A DNA stretch of 64,000 nucleotides, taken from Chitinophagaceae bacterium (GTDB taxonomy: Bacteria > Bacteroidota > Bacteroidia > Chitinophagales > Chitinophagaceae). The notes below the pieces were generated by a model, which was not told the DNA's origin, did no database searches, and worked only from the letters and a program-made list of their open reading frames with translations. The stretch spans positions 56,768 through 120,767 of the forward strand of contig JAHEMM010000002.1 of assembly GCA_024643655.1 (NCBI GenBank), in the 5' to 3' direction. Shown one piece after another: positions 35,840 to 44,855 of this stretch (positions are counted from its first letter, which is position 1; every line of letters begins with the position of its first letter). Made by a program: the position numbers and the translations under genes.

Positions 35840-37153
35840 ATGAGAAATTTTCTATTACTAATACAGCTACTAATTTTATCCGCAACTTCATCTGCACAGC
35901 AATTATTAACTATTGAACAAGCTATTGCAACAGCACTTAAACAAAATTTTGATATTCAATTATCAAAAAATGATTCCGCTGTAGCTGCTCTTGACTACTC
36001 TTTTCGCAATGCCGTTTTTCTTCCTAGAATAAACGGAACGTTTGGATCTAACTGGACTAATAATAATCAGAATCAAAGATTTCAGGATGGCACACAAAGA
36101 AAACTAAATGACATCAAGTCTAATAACTTCAATGGAGCCATACAATTGAATTGGGTTTTATTTGATGGATTAAAAATGTTTGCTACCAGAGATAAAGCCA
36201 AAGAATTTATTTCGCTTGGAGAATTAGGCATTAAAAATCAGGTTATCAATACAATTGCCAGCATAGTACAAAATTATTATGCTATAGTAAGACAGAAACA
36301 ACAATTGATTGCAATTGATGAGCAAATATCTCTAAACGAAGAACGGGTAAAACTTGCGCAATACAAGTTGGATATTGGAGTTGGGGCGAAACCAGATGTA
36401 TTACAAAGCAAAGTTGATTTGAACACCCAAAAAGCTTTAAAACTAAGTGAAGAAAACTTAATGATACAATTCCGGGAACAGTTGAATCAGGTTATGAATA
36501 TTGAAGCAAAAAGTAATTATTCAGTTAGCGATTCTATACCAATAAACTTGGAGCTTTCTTTGTCAGATATCAAAATGAATTTAGAAAATAAAAACCCAAT
36601 ATTATTGATTACTCAAAAAAATATTGATATTGCCAGATATACATTAAAGGAAAGAATCGCAGAAAAATACCCTACTTTTTCCCTTAATTCTGCTTATAGC
36701 TATGCAAGAACAAATAATAAAGCAACAGTTAACCCTTTTCAACCACTATATAGCCGGAACTTTGGAAGAAACATAGGTTTTTCTTTATCGGTACCCATCT
36801 TGAATAATTTTACAACAAAACGACAGATAAAACAAGCAGAACTGGATATTCAATTCCGTCAACTTGAATATCAAAACCAACTAACTCTTTTAGACTTCAG
36901 TATTATTAATGCTTATAATGACTATGAATTACAAACAAAAGCTCTAAAACTTGAAGAAGAAAATATTTTATTAGCAAAAGAAAACGTAGCGATTGTTTTT
37001 GAAGTGTACAGGCTTAATTCTACTACATTAATTCAATTAAAAGAAGCACAGAAAAGTTTACAAGATGCTCAAACCCGACTGATTAATGCAAGATTTAATA
37101 CAAAACTTGCAGAAACTGAATTAATGAGATTAAAAGGTGATTTGCTTAAATAG
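35840..37153 (+). CDS. TolC-family outer-membrane efflux protein
   Basis: Outer-membrane channel (437 aa) of the RND pump. A signal peptide (cleavage near SSAQ, about residue 20) precedes two long alpha-helical repeats typical of OEP proteins, with heptad-like Leu/Lys/Gln-rich stretches, and TLEQAIATAL-like and DAQTRLINARF segments. The start is ATG 35840. It is the third gene of the adaptor-permease-channel operon. Confidence 0.93.
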   Translation: MRNFLLLIQLLILSATSSAQQLLTIEQAIATALKQNFDIQLSKNDSAVAALDYSFRNAVFLPRINGTFGSNWTNNNQNQRFQDGTQRKLNDIKSNNFNGAIQLNWVLFDGLKMFATRDKAKEFISLGELGIKNQVINTIASIVQNYYAIVRQKQQLIAIDEQISLNEERVKLAQYKLDIGVGAKPDVLQSKVDLNTQKALKLSEENLMIQFREQLNQVMNIEAKSNYSVSDSIPINLELSLSDIKMNLENKNPILLITQKNIDIARYTLKERIAEKYPTFSLNSAYSYARTNNKATVNPFQPLYSRNFGRNIGFSLSVPILNNFTTKRQIKQAELDIQFRQLEYQNQLTLLDFSIINAYNDYELQTKALKLEEENILLAKENVAIVFEVYRLNSTTLIQLKEAQKSLQDAQTRLINARFNTKLAETELMRLKGDLLK

Positions 37154-37160
37154 TTTGTAC

Positions 37161-37190
37161 TTGTTGATTTGTTTAATGTAGTTAATTTTG
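37161..37190 (+). promoter_or_regulatory. purE promoter
   Basis: TTG at 37161-37163, a 19-bp spacer, and TAATTTTG at 37183-37190. The start codon at 37205 is 14 nt further on; purE can be transcribed apart from the efflux operon. Confidence 0.6.
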
Positions 37191-37204
37191 TCAAAACAAT
37201 CTGC

Positions 37205-37717
37205 ATGAATCCACTCGTAGGAATAATTATGGGAAGTGACAGTGATTTGGCCACTATGCAATCAGCTTCTGAGATTCTTAAACAATTTGACATTCCACAT
37301 GAAGTAACGGTAGTTTCAGCTCATCGTACTCCGGAAAGAATGATGGAATATGCAAAGTCTGCGAAAACAAGAGGCCTAAAAGTAATTATTGCCGGCGCTG
37401 GGGGATCTGCACATTTACCAGGAATGGTAGCTGCTGTAACTTCTCTTCCGGTAATTGGCGTTCCAATAAAATCATCTAATTCAATTGATGGATGGGATTC
37501 TGTCTTGTCCATTTTGCAAATGCCTAACGGCGTACCAGTAGCCACCGTTGCTTTAAATGGGTCAAAAAATGCTGGTATATTGGCGGCTGAAATATTAGGT
37601 ACATTTAATGAACAGATTTCACAAAAAGTAGCCGACTATAAAACCTCGCTTACTACTGAAGTAATTGTAAAAGTGGAAAAGATGAAGAACGCTGGATGGG
37701 AGAATAAGTTTGATTAA
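37205..37717 (+). CDS. purE: N5-CAIR mutase
   Basis: A 170-residue class I PurE, moving the carboxyl group of N5-CAIR to C4 in purine synthesis. The N-terminus [14 protein letters not shown] and the SAHRTPERM and GGSAHLPGM blocks are diagnostic. The start is ATG 37205, 14 nt after the -7 box; an in-frame TTG at 37169 lies before it. It works directly after PurK, whose gene is 5.8 kb upstream. Confidence 0.95.
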   Translation: MNPLVGIIMGSDSDLATMQSASEILKQFDIPHEVTVVSAHRTPERMMEYAKSAKTRGLKVIIAGAGGSAHLPGMVAAVTSLPVIGVPIKSSNSIDGWDSVLSILQMPNGVPVATVALNGSKNAGILAAEILGTFNEQISQKVADYKTSLTTEVIVKVEKMKNAGWENKFD

Positions 37718-37721
37718 AAAT

Positions 37722-38648
37722 ATGGTTCGATATTTTATTTTCTTATTTACTATAACATTATTTTTTTCTTGCGGCAATAAAACTCTTTTAGAAGAAGTAA
37801 AAATACTTCCTTCCTACCCTTCCTCTTCCGGTATTGAATACTTTAACAATCAGTATTTCATAATTGGTGATGATGCGAAAAATTTATTAATACTTGATAG
37901 CAACCTGACTAAAGTGGATTCAATCCCAATGTATCCATTCTCTGAACAACGTATTCCTAAATCTGTAAAAGCAGATCTTGAATCAATTGGAATTACAAAA
38001 GACAATAAACTACTTATACTTGGCTCAGGCTCTCTTTCTCCATTTAGAAATACAGGATGGCTAATTTCTCCAAATAAAAAAGAAAAAGAATTTATCCATC
38101 TCGATACATTTTATCACCGATTGCTATTGTATGGGATAAAAGAAATTAATATCGAAGGCTTTTGTTCATTATCCGAAGGTATCCTACTATCTAACAGAGG
38201 CAATAAAGGTTACCCAAAAAATCATTTGATTATTACAAATGAAAAATTCTGGCTCAATCAAACAAATACGCCAATTTCTACTATAAGTATTGGCATTAAT
38301 AAAGACAGCTCAAAATTTAGTGGGATTTCTGGAATTACTTATTCATCAAAGAGTGACCGTTTATTGCTAACTGTTTCAACTGAGGACACAAAAAACAATA
38401 TTGATGATGGGGCAATTGGGAAAAGCTATATCTGGATAATTAAAAATTTTACTTCAAAAAGAAAATGGAAAGCAATTAATCCGGACATTATGATAGACCT
38501 TGAAGCAATTGATCCGCGGTTTAAAGGACAAAAGATAGAATCAATCTGCATTACTAAGGAAACAACAAACTTTCTACAACTGGTGTTAGTTGCTGACAAT
38601 GATAACGGAAGCAGTACTCTCTTTAAGATAGTTTTAGAAAAAGATTAA
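37722..38648 (+). CDS. Lipoprotein, possibly beta-propeller (DUF6929-like)
   Basis: A 308-residue lipoprotein (lipobox FFSC, Cys14-15 region) with repeated strand-rich blocks such as YFIIGDDAKNLLILD, LLILGSGSL and LLLTVSTEDT, suggesting a six- or seven-bladed propeller. It resembles my memory of DUF6929-type proteins, but this is not certain. The start is ATG 37722; it lies 4 bp after the purE stop. Function unknown, probably envelope-located. Confidence 0.65.
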   Translation: MVRYFIFLFTITLFFSCGNKTLLEEVKILPSYPSSSGIEYFNNQYFIIGDDAKNLLILDSNLTKVDSIPMYPFSEQRIPKSVKADLESIGITKDNKLLILGSGSLSPFRNTGWLISPNKKEKEFIHLDTFYHRLLLYGIKEINIEGFCSLSEGILLSNRGNKGYPKNHLIITNEKFWLNQTNTPISTISIGINKDSSKFSGISGITYSSKSDRLLLTVSTEDTKNNIDDGAIGKSYIWIIKNFTSKRKWKAINPDIMIDLEAIDPRFKGQKIESICITKETTNFLQLVLVADNDNGSSTLFKIVLEKD

Positions 38649-38727
38649 TTAAATTATAGCATTACTAAACTATTTATAGTATTTTTCATGTGTAACCTGC
38701 TCTCTGTAAATACCATAACACCACGAC

Positions 38728-40917
38728 ATGAGAAATATATTCTGTCTTTCAACCCTGTTTATTATTAGCACATTTTCTTTACACACAAGTGCTCAAACTC
38801 CGCTAAAATTCAGGGATACAACAATCAATGGTTCACAAACATTTGCTATTGTTGTTGGTGTTTCGGAATATAAATATGTTCGACCATTAACGTATGCTGA
38901 TAAAGACGCCATTTTATTCAGCGATTACTTAAAATCTCCCGGAGGTGGAAATGTAAAAGACGAAAATATTTTCACATTACTGAATGACGAAGCTTCTAAT
39001 TCAAATTTCTGGACAAAAGGATTTCAATGGTTGAAAGCAAAGCAGCTACAAAAAGGTGATAAGCTTTTCATTTACCTGGCTGGTCATGGAGATGCAATTG
39101 ATGAAGATCAGTTTTTCTTTCTTGGTTACGATTGTAATCCTGAAGGTGATAAAAACAATTATCTTGTTAGCGGAACAATCCAATTATTTAATCTGAAGAA
39201 AAAGATTAAAAATGAAACAGCAAAAGGTGTAGAAGTATTTTTTATCATGGATGCTTGCCGTTCTAATGAATTACCGGGAGGAATTGCCGGGCAAAGTTTT
39301 TTAAATACAGCTATATCTGAAAAGAAAGCTGGCGAAATAATCATGCTGGCTACCGGTGCAGGGCAGGAATCATTGGAAGACAAGTCCATTGGTACCGGTC
39401 ATGGCCTATTTACATATTATTTAGTAGATGGGCTTAGTGGAGTTGCAGATACAGATGGAGCAGCAGATTATAAAGTTACTTTTAAAGAAATTCAATCATA
39501 TGTTGATAAAAATGTCCCTTCGGTTGCCGAAGAACGTTTTAAAAGAAAACAAGATCCTTATTTCTGTTGTAATGAAAATAGTGATAAAGTAATCAGCAAT
39601 GTTGACCCTGTTTATTTGGAAAAATGGTTAAAAACAAAAAAATCTCAAAATTCGGGGGGAGGCAACTCCTTTAACGGATTTTTTAATTCAACTACCAGCC
39701 ATCATTTTGTTGATACAATATTGGTTGAAACATATAATCAATTTAACCGGGCAATAAAAAATAAAAATATTACAGGTAATAAATCCGCTGAAGAATATTT
39801 TCAGCAATTAGCAGCAAAATATCCGGGCAATCCTTATACATTGGATGCCAAATCAACACTTACGGTCAACTACATTGATTTTGCCCAGGCAAAAGTTGAC
39901 CGCTATCTTTCTTGTTCAGAAACACTAACCAGTAAGCTTAAGCAGGAAAATTCAGAAGCAGCTATCCGATTAGAAAAAGCGATAAACTATGTACGGGAAG
40001 ATGATGAAGATTTTGCAAATTCATTAAAGGGAAGATTGTATTTATTAAAAGCAAGTGGTGATAATCCTTCCGCTGCAATTTCGTTTCAAAATGCGTATAC
40101 TGCTCTTTCAATTGACCCTAACGGAGCTTATATACAAAATAAACTTGCATTACTTCATTTTGATAATAATAATAAAGACAGTGCTTTATTTTATGCCAAT
40201 AAGGCTGTAAATACTGCGCCTAACTGGAAGTGTGCATTAACAACATTAGCGTTGGTACAAAATGCTGCCAATAAGAAACCCGATAACAAAAATGTAAAAA
40301 AGAATTCACCTTTTAGAAAAGTTAGTTTTGGTGCTACCATTGGCGGAGGTCTTAATCAGTCGAACCCAACTTATTCCGGTAATGCTAATACCGGCTATAT
40401 AGATGTAAGATCCACCACAGCTCCGGTATTTGATCTCGGTGTGATTGCTCAAATAAATATCGGTGGAAATATTTTTATTCGACCATCTGCTACTGTTAGT
40501 TTTGAAAACACTGATATTAATTTTATAAGAAGACTTCAAACAGGCGGCCAGGAAATTACAGAAACAATAGGATTAAAAGGAACGAATGCAAACATTGAAC
40601 TACCTTTTATTATACAGTTCTCTTCAAAAAACATAGCTCCCTATATTATGCTTGGGCCATCATTCAGCTATACAGTGAACCAGAATGCCACTACGGCAGA
40701 TATATTACCGGTAAAAAAATCATTACTTAACGGAAATGGTGGTTTTGGTGTAGATATAGGTTTAGGCAAATCAGGACTTTCATTATCGCCTGAAGTAAAA
40801 TATACAGCAGGCTTTTCTGATATTAAAGACCCCAATGGTACAAGCTCTTATGCGGGAGCATTATCTTCCTTAAAGAAAAATAGTTTTTCATTTAATTTGT
40901 ATTTGAGAAAAAGGTAA
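38728..40917 (+). CDS. Caspase-like protease fused to TPR-like and outer-membrane barrel domains
   Basis: A 729-residue envelope protein. A signal peptide (about 1-22, cleaved near SAQ) precedes a peptidase C14 (caspase-like) domain (about 35-285) with the catalytic pair His120 (YLAGHGD) and Cys177 (FIMDACRSN). A helical TPR-like middle (about 330-505) has repeated Ala/Tyr/Asn motifs (NAYTALSIDPNGAYIQNKLA). The last 200 residues (about 525-729) form a porin-like barrel: alternating Gly/aromatic strands such as VSFGATIGGGLNQ and a final Phe/Tyr strand ending LYLRKR. The protease would therefore sit on the periplasmic side of the outer membrane. Confidence 0.85.
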   Translation: MRNIFCLSTLFIISTFSLHTSAQTPLKFRDTTINGSQTFAIVVGVSEYKYVRPLTYADKDAILFSDYLKSPGGGNVKDENIFTLLNDEASNSNFWTKGFQWLKAKQLQKGDKLFIYLAGHGDAIDEDQFFFLGYDCNPEGDKNNYLVSGTIQLFNLKKKIKNETAKGVEVFFIMDACRSNELPGGIAGQSFLNTAISEKKAGEIIMLATGAGQESLEDKSIGTGHGLFTYYLVDGLSGVADTDGAADYKVTFKEIQSYVDKNVPSVAEERFKRKQDPYFCCNENSDKVISNVDPVYLEKWLKTKKSQNSGGGNSFNGFFNSTTSHHFVDTILVETYNQFNRAIKNKNITGNKSAEEYFQQLAAKYPGNPYTLDAKSTLTVNYIDFAQAKVDRYLSCSETLTSKLKQENSEAAIRLEKAINYVREDDEDFANSLKGRLYLLKASGDNPSAAISFQNAYTALSIDPNGAYIQNKLALLHFDNNNKDSALFYANKAVNTAPNWKCALTTLALVQNAANKKPDNKNVKKNSPFRKVSFGATIGGGLNQSNPTYSGNANTGYIDVRSTTAPVFDLGVIAQINIGGNIFIRPSATVSFENTDINFIRRLQTGGQEITETIGLKGTNANIELPFIIQFSSKNIAPYIMLGPSFSYTVNQNATTADILPVKKSLLNGNGGFGVDIGLGKSGLSLSPEVKYTAGFSDIKDPNGTSSYAGALSSLKKNSFSFNLYLRKR

Positions 40918-40928
40918 TATATATATTT

Positions 40929-42530
40929 CTACTTCTGTATAAGTACTGCAAACTCCTGCTCCAAGGTCAAGGATTGATCGTATAGTAGTTTGATAAAATC
41001 ATTGCCGTATTTAGCATAATAATAAGTAAAATTTTCATGCCGTTCTTGCAACCCATTGCCAGGGAATAAATGTGATTTAAATTTTTGAATTTGCCGCAGT
41101 TGATCTGCAAATTTCCTTTTTTCTGCCCGCAACATTTTCTTTTCCAATTCCAGCAAGCGGTAAATTGCTTTTGATTTCAAAGATTCAACATGCTTTTCTA
41201 ATGTAGCATCAATTGTTATTGCCTGCTCTTTAAATGAATCATATAACTCTTCAACAGAACTTAGTGTGCCATTTATTTTTGTATTATTCTTACTTTCCTT
41301 TATCACAAGTCGATTCAATAATTCCTGTTCGGGAAAAAATGAATCTTCAACAGAAATATTTAGCTTACTCAAAAGTGTTTTCCATTTTTCTTCAACTAAC
41401 AAAAATGAATTGCGTAATACAAGTACTGGATAAGGCACTTTATAATATTCAAATAATGCTTTTAATTGCAACCAGTAAGCAGTTTCCCCTCCACCACCGA
41501 TGAATACAATATTAGGTAAAATCATTTCCTGATACAGTCCACGAAGAATAACATTCGGGCTAAACCTGTCAGGAAATAACTCTAATTCCTTCAATAACTC
41601 TTCCTGAGTGAATCTTTCATTTCCATTCAACACTTTCCAAACTCCGTTTTCCATTTCAATTCTATCTCTTCGATCATCTTTAAGATAGAATAAATTGATC
41701 TCTCTCGGATTCGCCTGTACTTTATATTTTGCTGCAGCAAGATCCTCAATTGATTTTTCTACTATACCCGATGCCTTTTGCTGAAGCAAGTCTTCTTTAA
41801 ACACATTTACTAATTGGCTTTTTAAAAGTGGATTATCTGGTTTCAAAATAATCAGGCCATATTCACCAAATAATGTATTTACAAATTGAAAAGTAGCTTG
41901 TTCAATATTTACTCCTTCCTTATAAGCAGCTTTAATAATATTTATAATCTCATTACCATGTGCAAGCACTGATAACTGACCTTCCATAGCTGTAATCAAC
42001 TTCAAAAGAGGCTTATCTACTTTCATCCTCCCTACAGCTCCTTTTTGGCTTGTTTCCCAAACCAATTTTTCACCCCCCAGATGTATATGATTTAATTCAT
42101 CCAGATCAGCGTCTTCAGAGCCAATATAGAATACAGGAATAAAATTATATTCTGGCAAAGATGTTTTTAAGCTATCTGCCAATTTTAATACATGAATAAT
42201 CTTATAAATAAAATAAAGCGGGCCTGTAAAAATATTATTCTGATGTGCGGTAGTTATGGTGAATGTATTTTCGGATAAAAGCGATTCAATATTCTTTTTT
42301 ACTTTATCCGTACTATCAATTGACTCATATTGCTTTTTCAATTCTTCAACCAATACCTTTCTCTTAGTTACAAAGCCCTGGCGTTCAACAATTGCTTTTT
42401 TAATGCCTTGTATAGAAGGGGGGTGTGAATAAAATGGTTTTATAGTATCTGCTTGATCTATATAATCTAAAACGATTTTTGAAAAAACGCCTGTTTGCCG
42501 GTAAGGTATTCTGGTAGATTTACAATCCAT
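40929..42530 (-). CDS. bshC: Bacillithiol biosynthesis cysteine-adding enzyme BshC
   Basis: A 533-residue protein that joins cysteine to glucosaminyl-malate as the last step of bacillithiol synthesis. It has the BshC order: N-terminal PYRQTGVFSKIV, the Rossmann core TTAHQNNIFTGPLYFIYKI with FYIGSEDADLDEL, and a C-terminal helical coiled coil (about 430-500). It is convergent with the caspase-like gene, 11 bp apart, and has its own -7 box. It pairs with bshB1 (12.7 kb); bshA is not in the window. Confidence 0.92.
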   Translation of the reverse strand: MDCKSTRIPYRQTGVFSKIVLDYIDQADTIKPFYSHPPSIQGIKKAIVERQGFVTKRKVLVEELKKQYESIDSTDKVKKNIESLLSENTFTITTAHQNNIFTGPLYFIYKIIHVLKLADSLKTSLPEYNFIPVFYIGSEDADLDELNHIHLGGEKLVWETSQKGAVGRMKVDKPLLKLITAMEGQLSVLAHGNEIINIIKAAYKEGVNIEQATFQFVNTLFGEYGLIILKPDNPLLKSQLVNVFKEDLLQQKASGIVEKSIEDLAAAKYKVQANPREINLFYLKDDRRDRIEMENGVWKVLNGNERFTQEELLKELELFPDRFSPNVILRGLYQEMILPNIVFIGGGGETAYWLQLKALFEYYKVPYPVLVLRNSFLLVEEKWKTLLSKLNISVEDSFFPEQELLNRLVIKESKNNTKINGTLSSVEELYDSFKEQAITIDATLEKHVESLKSKAIYRLLELEKKMLRAEKRKFADQLRQIQKFKSHLFPGNGLQERHENFTYYYAKYGNDFIKLLYDQSLTLEQEFAVLIQK

Positions 42531-42568
42531 ATTAAGCTTAGCAATACATATTTTAAATAAACTTGTTG

Positions 42569-42576
42569 CAAAAATA
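42569..42576 (-). promoter_or_regulatory. -7 promoter box of bshC
   Basis: Minus-strand TATTTTTG fits TAnnTTTG, 38 nt before the bshC ATG. Confidence 0.5.
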
Positions 42577-42614
42577 AGAACTTGACTATGATACTTCTAA
42601 CTACTCAAGATATT

Positions 42615-43865
42615 TTAACTAAACCGTTCAACAGTGAAGGGCTTTATATCCATACTAAGTGATTTGTTATTCACTATCTCATCTACCAGTTTCCCAGTTC
42701 CTGCACCAAGACTTAAACCCAACATGGAATGACCGGTAGCTATTGTTAAATTTTTAATTTTACCAACTCTGCCTATATAAGGCAATCCATCTGCAGAACA
42801 AGGCCGATATCCATACCAAATTTTTTCTTTCGGAGGCAACGGTACATCAAAATCCGGATAAAATCGTTTCACTGCATCAAGAATTCCTTGTACCCTATTC
42901 ATTCTTGGCGGCGTTTTATGTGAGGTGATTTCCATGGTACCTCCAAAGCGAATTTTATTTCCACCCATTGGAGTTATTGCTGCCCGCCCTTCAATTAATA
43001 CTGACGGATAGTTTACTTTATAAGGAGAATCCTCTAACGTAACAGAATAGCCTCTGCCAGGCATCAACGGAATTTTAACAGATAATAATTTAGCAGTTTG
43101 CCTGCCCCAGGAACCAGTTGCTAATACAATTTCATTAGCATCATAAGCATTATCAGTTGTAATTACTTTTGTAATTGCTCCACCTGTTGTTTCAAAACTA
43201 ACCACTTCCTGCTCAGAAATTAATTGAACCCCATTTTTCTTTAAATGACTGATTAAATTCTGCATTAATTTATTAGGATAACAATGTGCGTCACAATTAA
43301 AGTGAATTGCACCTTTAGCATTTATAGTAGTATTCGGTTCCAATGCTTGTAATTCTTCTTTGGATAATAATTTAGTATCCGACAATCCTAATTCTAACGC
43401 TTTTTCTACAGTATGATTAGCATGCTCCTCTCCTTTTTCTGTTTGAAATATTTCCAATAAACCTTTCTTCTCATATGCAAAATCAAAATCAGGAGTATTT
43501 AACCATGATTCATATTCCTTTTTACTTAAGAGTGCAATATCCCGCAAAGGTTCAGCAGCATTATTTACATGCTCTTTTGTTGCACTTTTCATAAATTTTA
43601 ATCCCCAGGAAATAAGATTCCAATCCATTCTTGGCTGTACATAAAAAGGACTTTTAGAGTTCCACATCCATTTCAAGCCCTGTTTTACAATACCGGGTGT
43701 GGCCAAAGGAATAAAATGGCTGGGACATATATATCCACAATTACCATATGAGCAGTTATCAGAAAAATCACCTTTATCAATCACTGTAACCTGCCATCCA
43801 GATTTTTGTAAATAAAATGCAGTGCTTAATCCAATAATGCCGCCACCTATTACAATTGCCTTCAT
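42615..43865 (-). CDS. FAD-dependent D-amino-acid (hydroxy-D-proline) dehydrogenase
   Basis: A DadA-type flavoenzyme (416 aa). The FAD motif GGGIIGLSTA lies at the N-terminus, and the C-terminal GHSMLGLSLGAGTG is typical. In the operon with a hydroxyproline-type epimerase, it most likely oxidises cis-4-hydroxy-D-proline to 1-pyrroline-4-hydroxy-2-carboxylate. A role in general D-amino acid oxidation is the alternative. It follows the MBL-fold gene by 15 bp. Confidence 0.85.
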   Translation of the reverse strand: MKAIVIGGGIIGLSTAFYLQKSGWQVTVIDKGDFSDNCSYGNCGYICPSHFIPLATPGIVKQGLKWMWNSKSPFYVQPRMDWNLISWGLKFMKSATKEHVNNAAEPLRDIALLSKKEYESWLNTPDFDFAYEKKGLLEIFQTEKGEEHANHTVEKALELGLSDTKLLSKEELQALEPNTTINAKGAIHFNCDAHCYPNKLMQNLISHLKKNGVQLISEQEVVSFETTGGAITKVITTDNAYDANEIVLATGSWGRQTAKLLSVKIPLMPGRGYSVTLEDSPYKVNYPSVLIEGRAAITPMGGNKIRFGGTMEITSHKTPPRMNRVQGILDAVKRFYPDFDVPLPPKEKIWYGYRPCSADGLPYIGRVGKIKNLTIATGHSMLGLSLGAGTGKLVDEIVNNKSLSMDIKPFTVERFS

Positions 43866-43880
43866 ATAAATAAAATGAGT

Positions 43881-44843
43881 TTATAATTCAATTACCATCT
43901 CCTGTTCTGCAACACTATAACCAGCTTTCTTCAATTTTGTTTTTTCCGTTGATTCTTTTTTCAGCAATGGATTAGTATGATTAAAATGTATAAATACAAT
44001 TTTCGATCTTACTGAATCGGGTAAACCAGCAAACATTTTCATACTTTCTTCTACAAATGGATGTGGCACCTCACTCATATCTCTTCCTTGCAATTCGCCA
44101 TTAGCATAAAAAGTACCATCCAACAATGCAATATCAACTTTTTCAATTTCATTAATGATATTCCTTTCCCATTTTTCCCATTTATCAATGTCAGGAATAA
44201 ATAATATTTTCTTTTTTGAGGATTCAATGACAAAACCAACCGTTTCTGAAAACTCATCCCTATGCGGTACTCGTAAGGGAGTAATTTTAAAAGATGAATT
44301 TACGGTAAAACTGCTATCAGCATTTATTAGCCTCAATTCAATATTATTCAACTTCACTAATTGACTCCAGGGTCCATTGTTTCGAATAAATGAATCCAAT
44401 CTTGGCCTTGTATAAACAGGAACAGCATTTGCTCCCATTGCTTCTTTCCCTAATTGCATTAATCCGGTATAATGTCCTATATGAGCATGGGTAATAAATA
44501 TTCCATCGGGAGAATAATCATTCTTTTCATTTAAATAAGGCTGTAACAGGTGTAACTGTTCCGTTATATCCGGTGATGCTTCAAATAACCAATACTGATT
44601 GCTTTTCCTATCAACCAATGCTAAACTTGTAATATACTTTTTTTCTTCCAGGCCGTTCCAATAGGCGGCGCAACAATCCTTTGTACAACCAATCTGCGGA
44701 AAGCCAGCATCCTGGGCTGTGCCAAGAACAACTAAGAAATGATCGGGTAAATTTTTTATTCTATTGTTTGTAGTAGAATCAACTTTAGTTTCACACCCAA
44801 TAATTAAAGATGAAGCCAATAAAAGAAAAATTAATATTCTCAA
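43881..44843 (-). CDS. PqqB-like metallo-beta-lactamase-fold lipoprotein
   Basis: A 320-residue MBL-fold hydrolase. It has a lipobox (LIIGC, Cys17), so it is exported and anchored, unlike PqqB itself. The opening LGTAQDAGFPQIGC and the following Cys pair resemble PqqB, and the metal motif is THAHIGHYTG, with Gly where most MBL enzymes have Asp. A second-half LFIPDIDKW and HFNHTNP supply further ligands. It lies between epimerase and FAD dehydrogenase (gaps 12 and 15 bp), so it belongs to that operon. Substrate unknown; it may open or release a hydroxyproline-containing compound (speculation). Confidence 0.8.
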   Translation of the reverse strand: MRILIFLLLASSLIIGCETKVDSTTNNRIKNLPDHFLVVLGTAQDAGFPQIGCTKDCCAAYWNGLEEKKYITSLALVDRKSNQYWLFEASPDITEQLHLLQPYLNEKNDYSPDGIFITHAHIGHYTGLMQLGKEAMGANAVPVYTRPRLDSFIRNNGPWSQLVKLNNIELRLINADSSFTVNSSFKITPLRVPHRDEFSETVGFVIESSKKKILFIPDIDKWEKWERNIINEIEKVDIALLDGTFYANGELQGRDMSEVPHPFVEESMKMFAGLPDSVRSKIVFIHFNHTNPLLKKESTEKTKLKKAGYSVAEQEMVIEL

Positions 44844-44855
44844 AATTATATCGGT

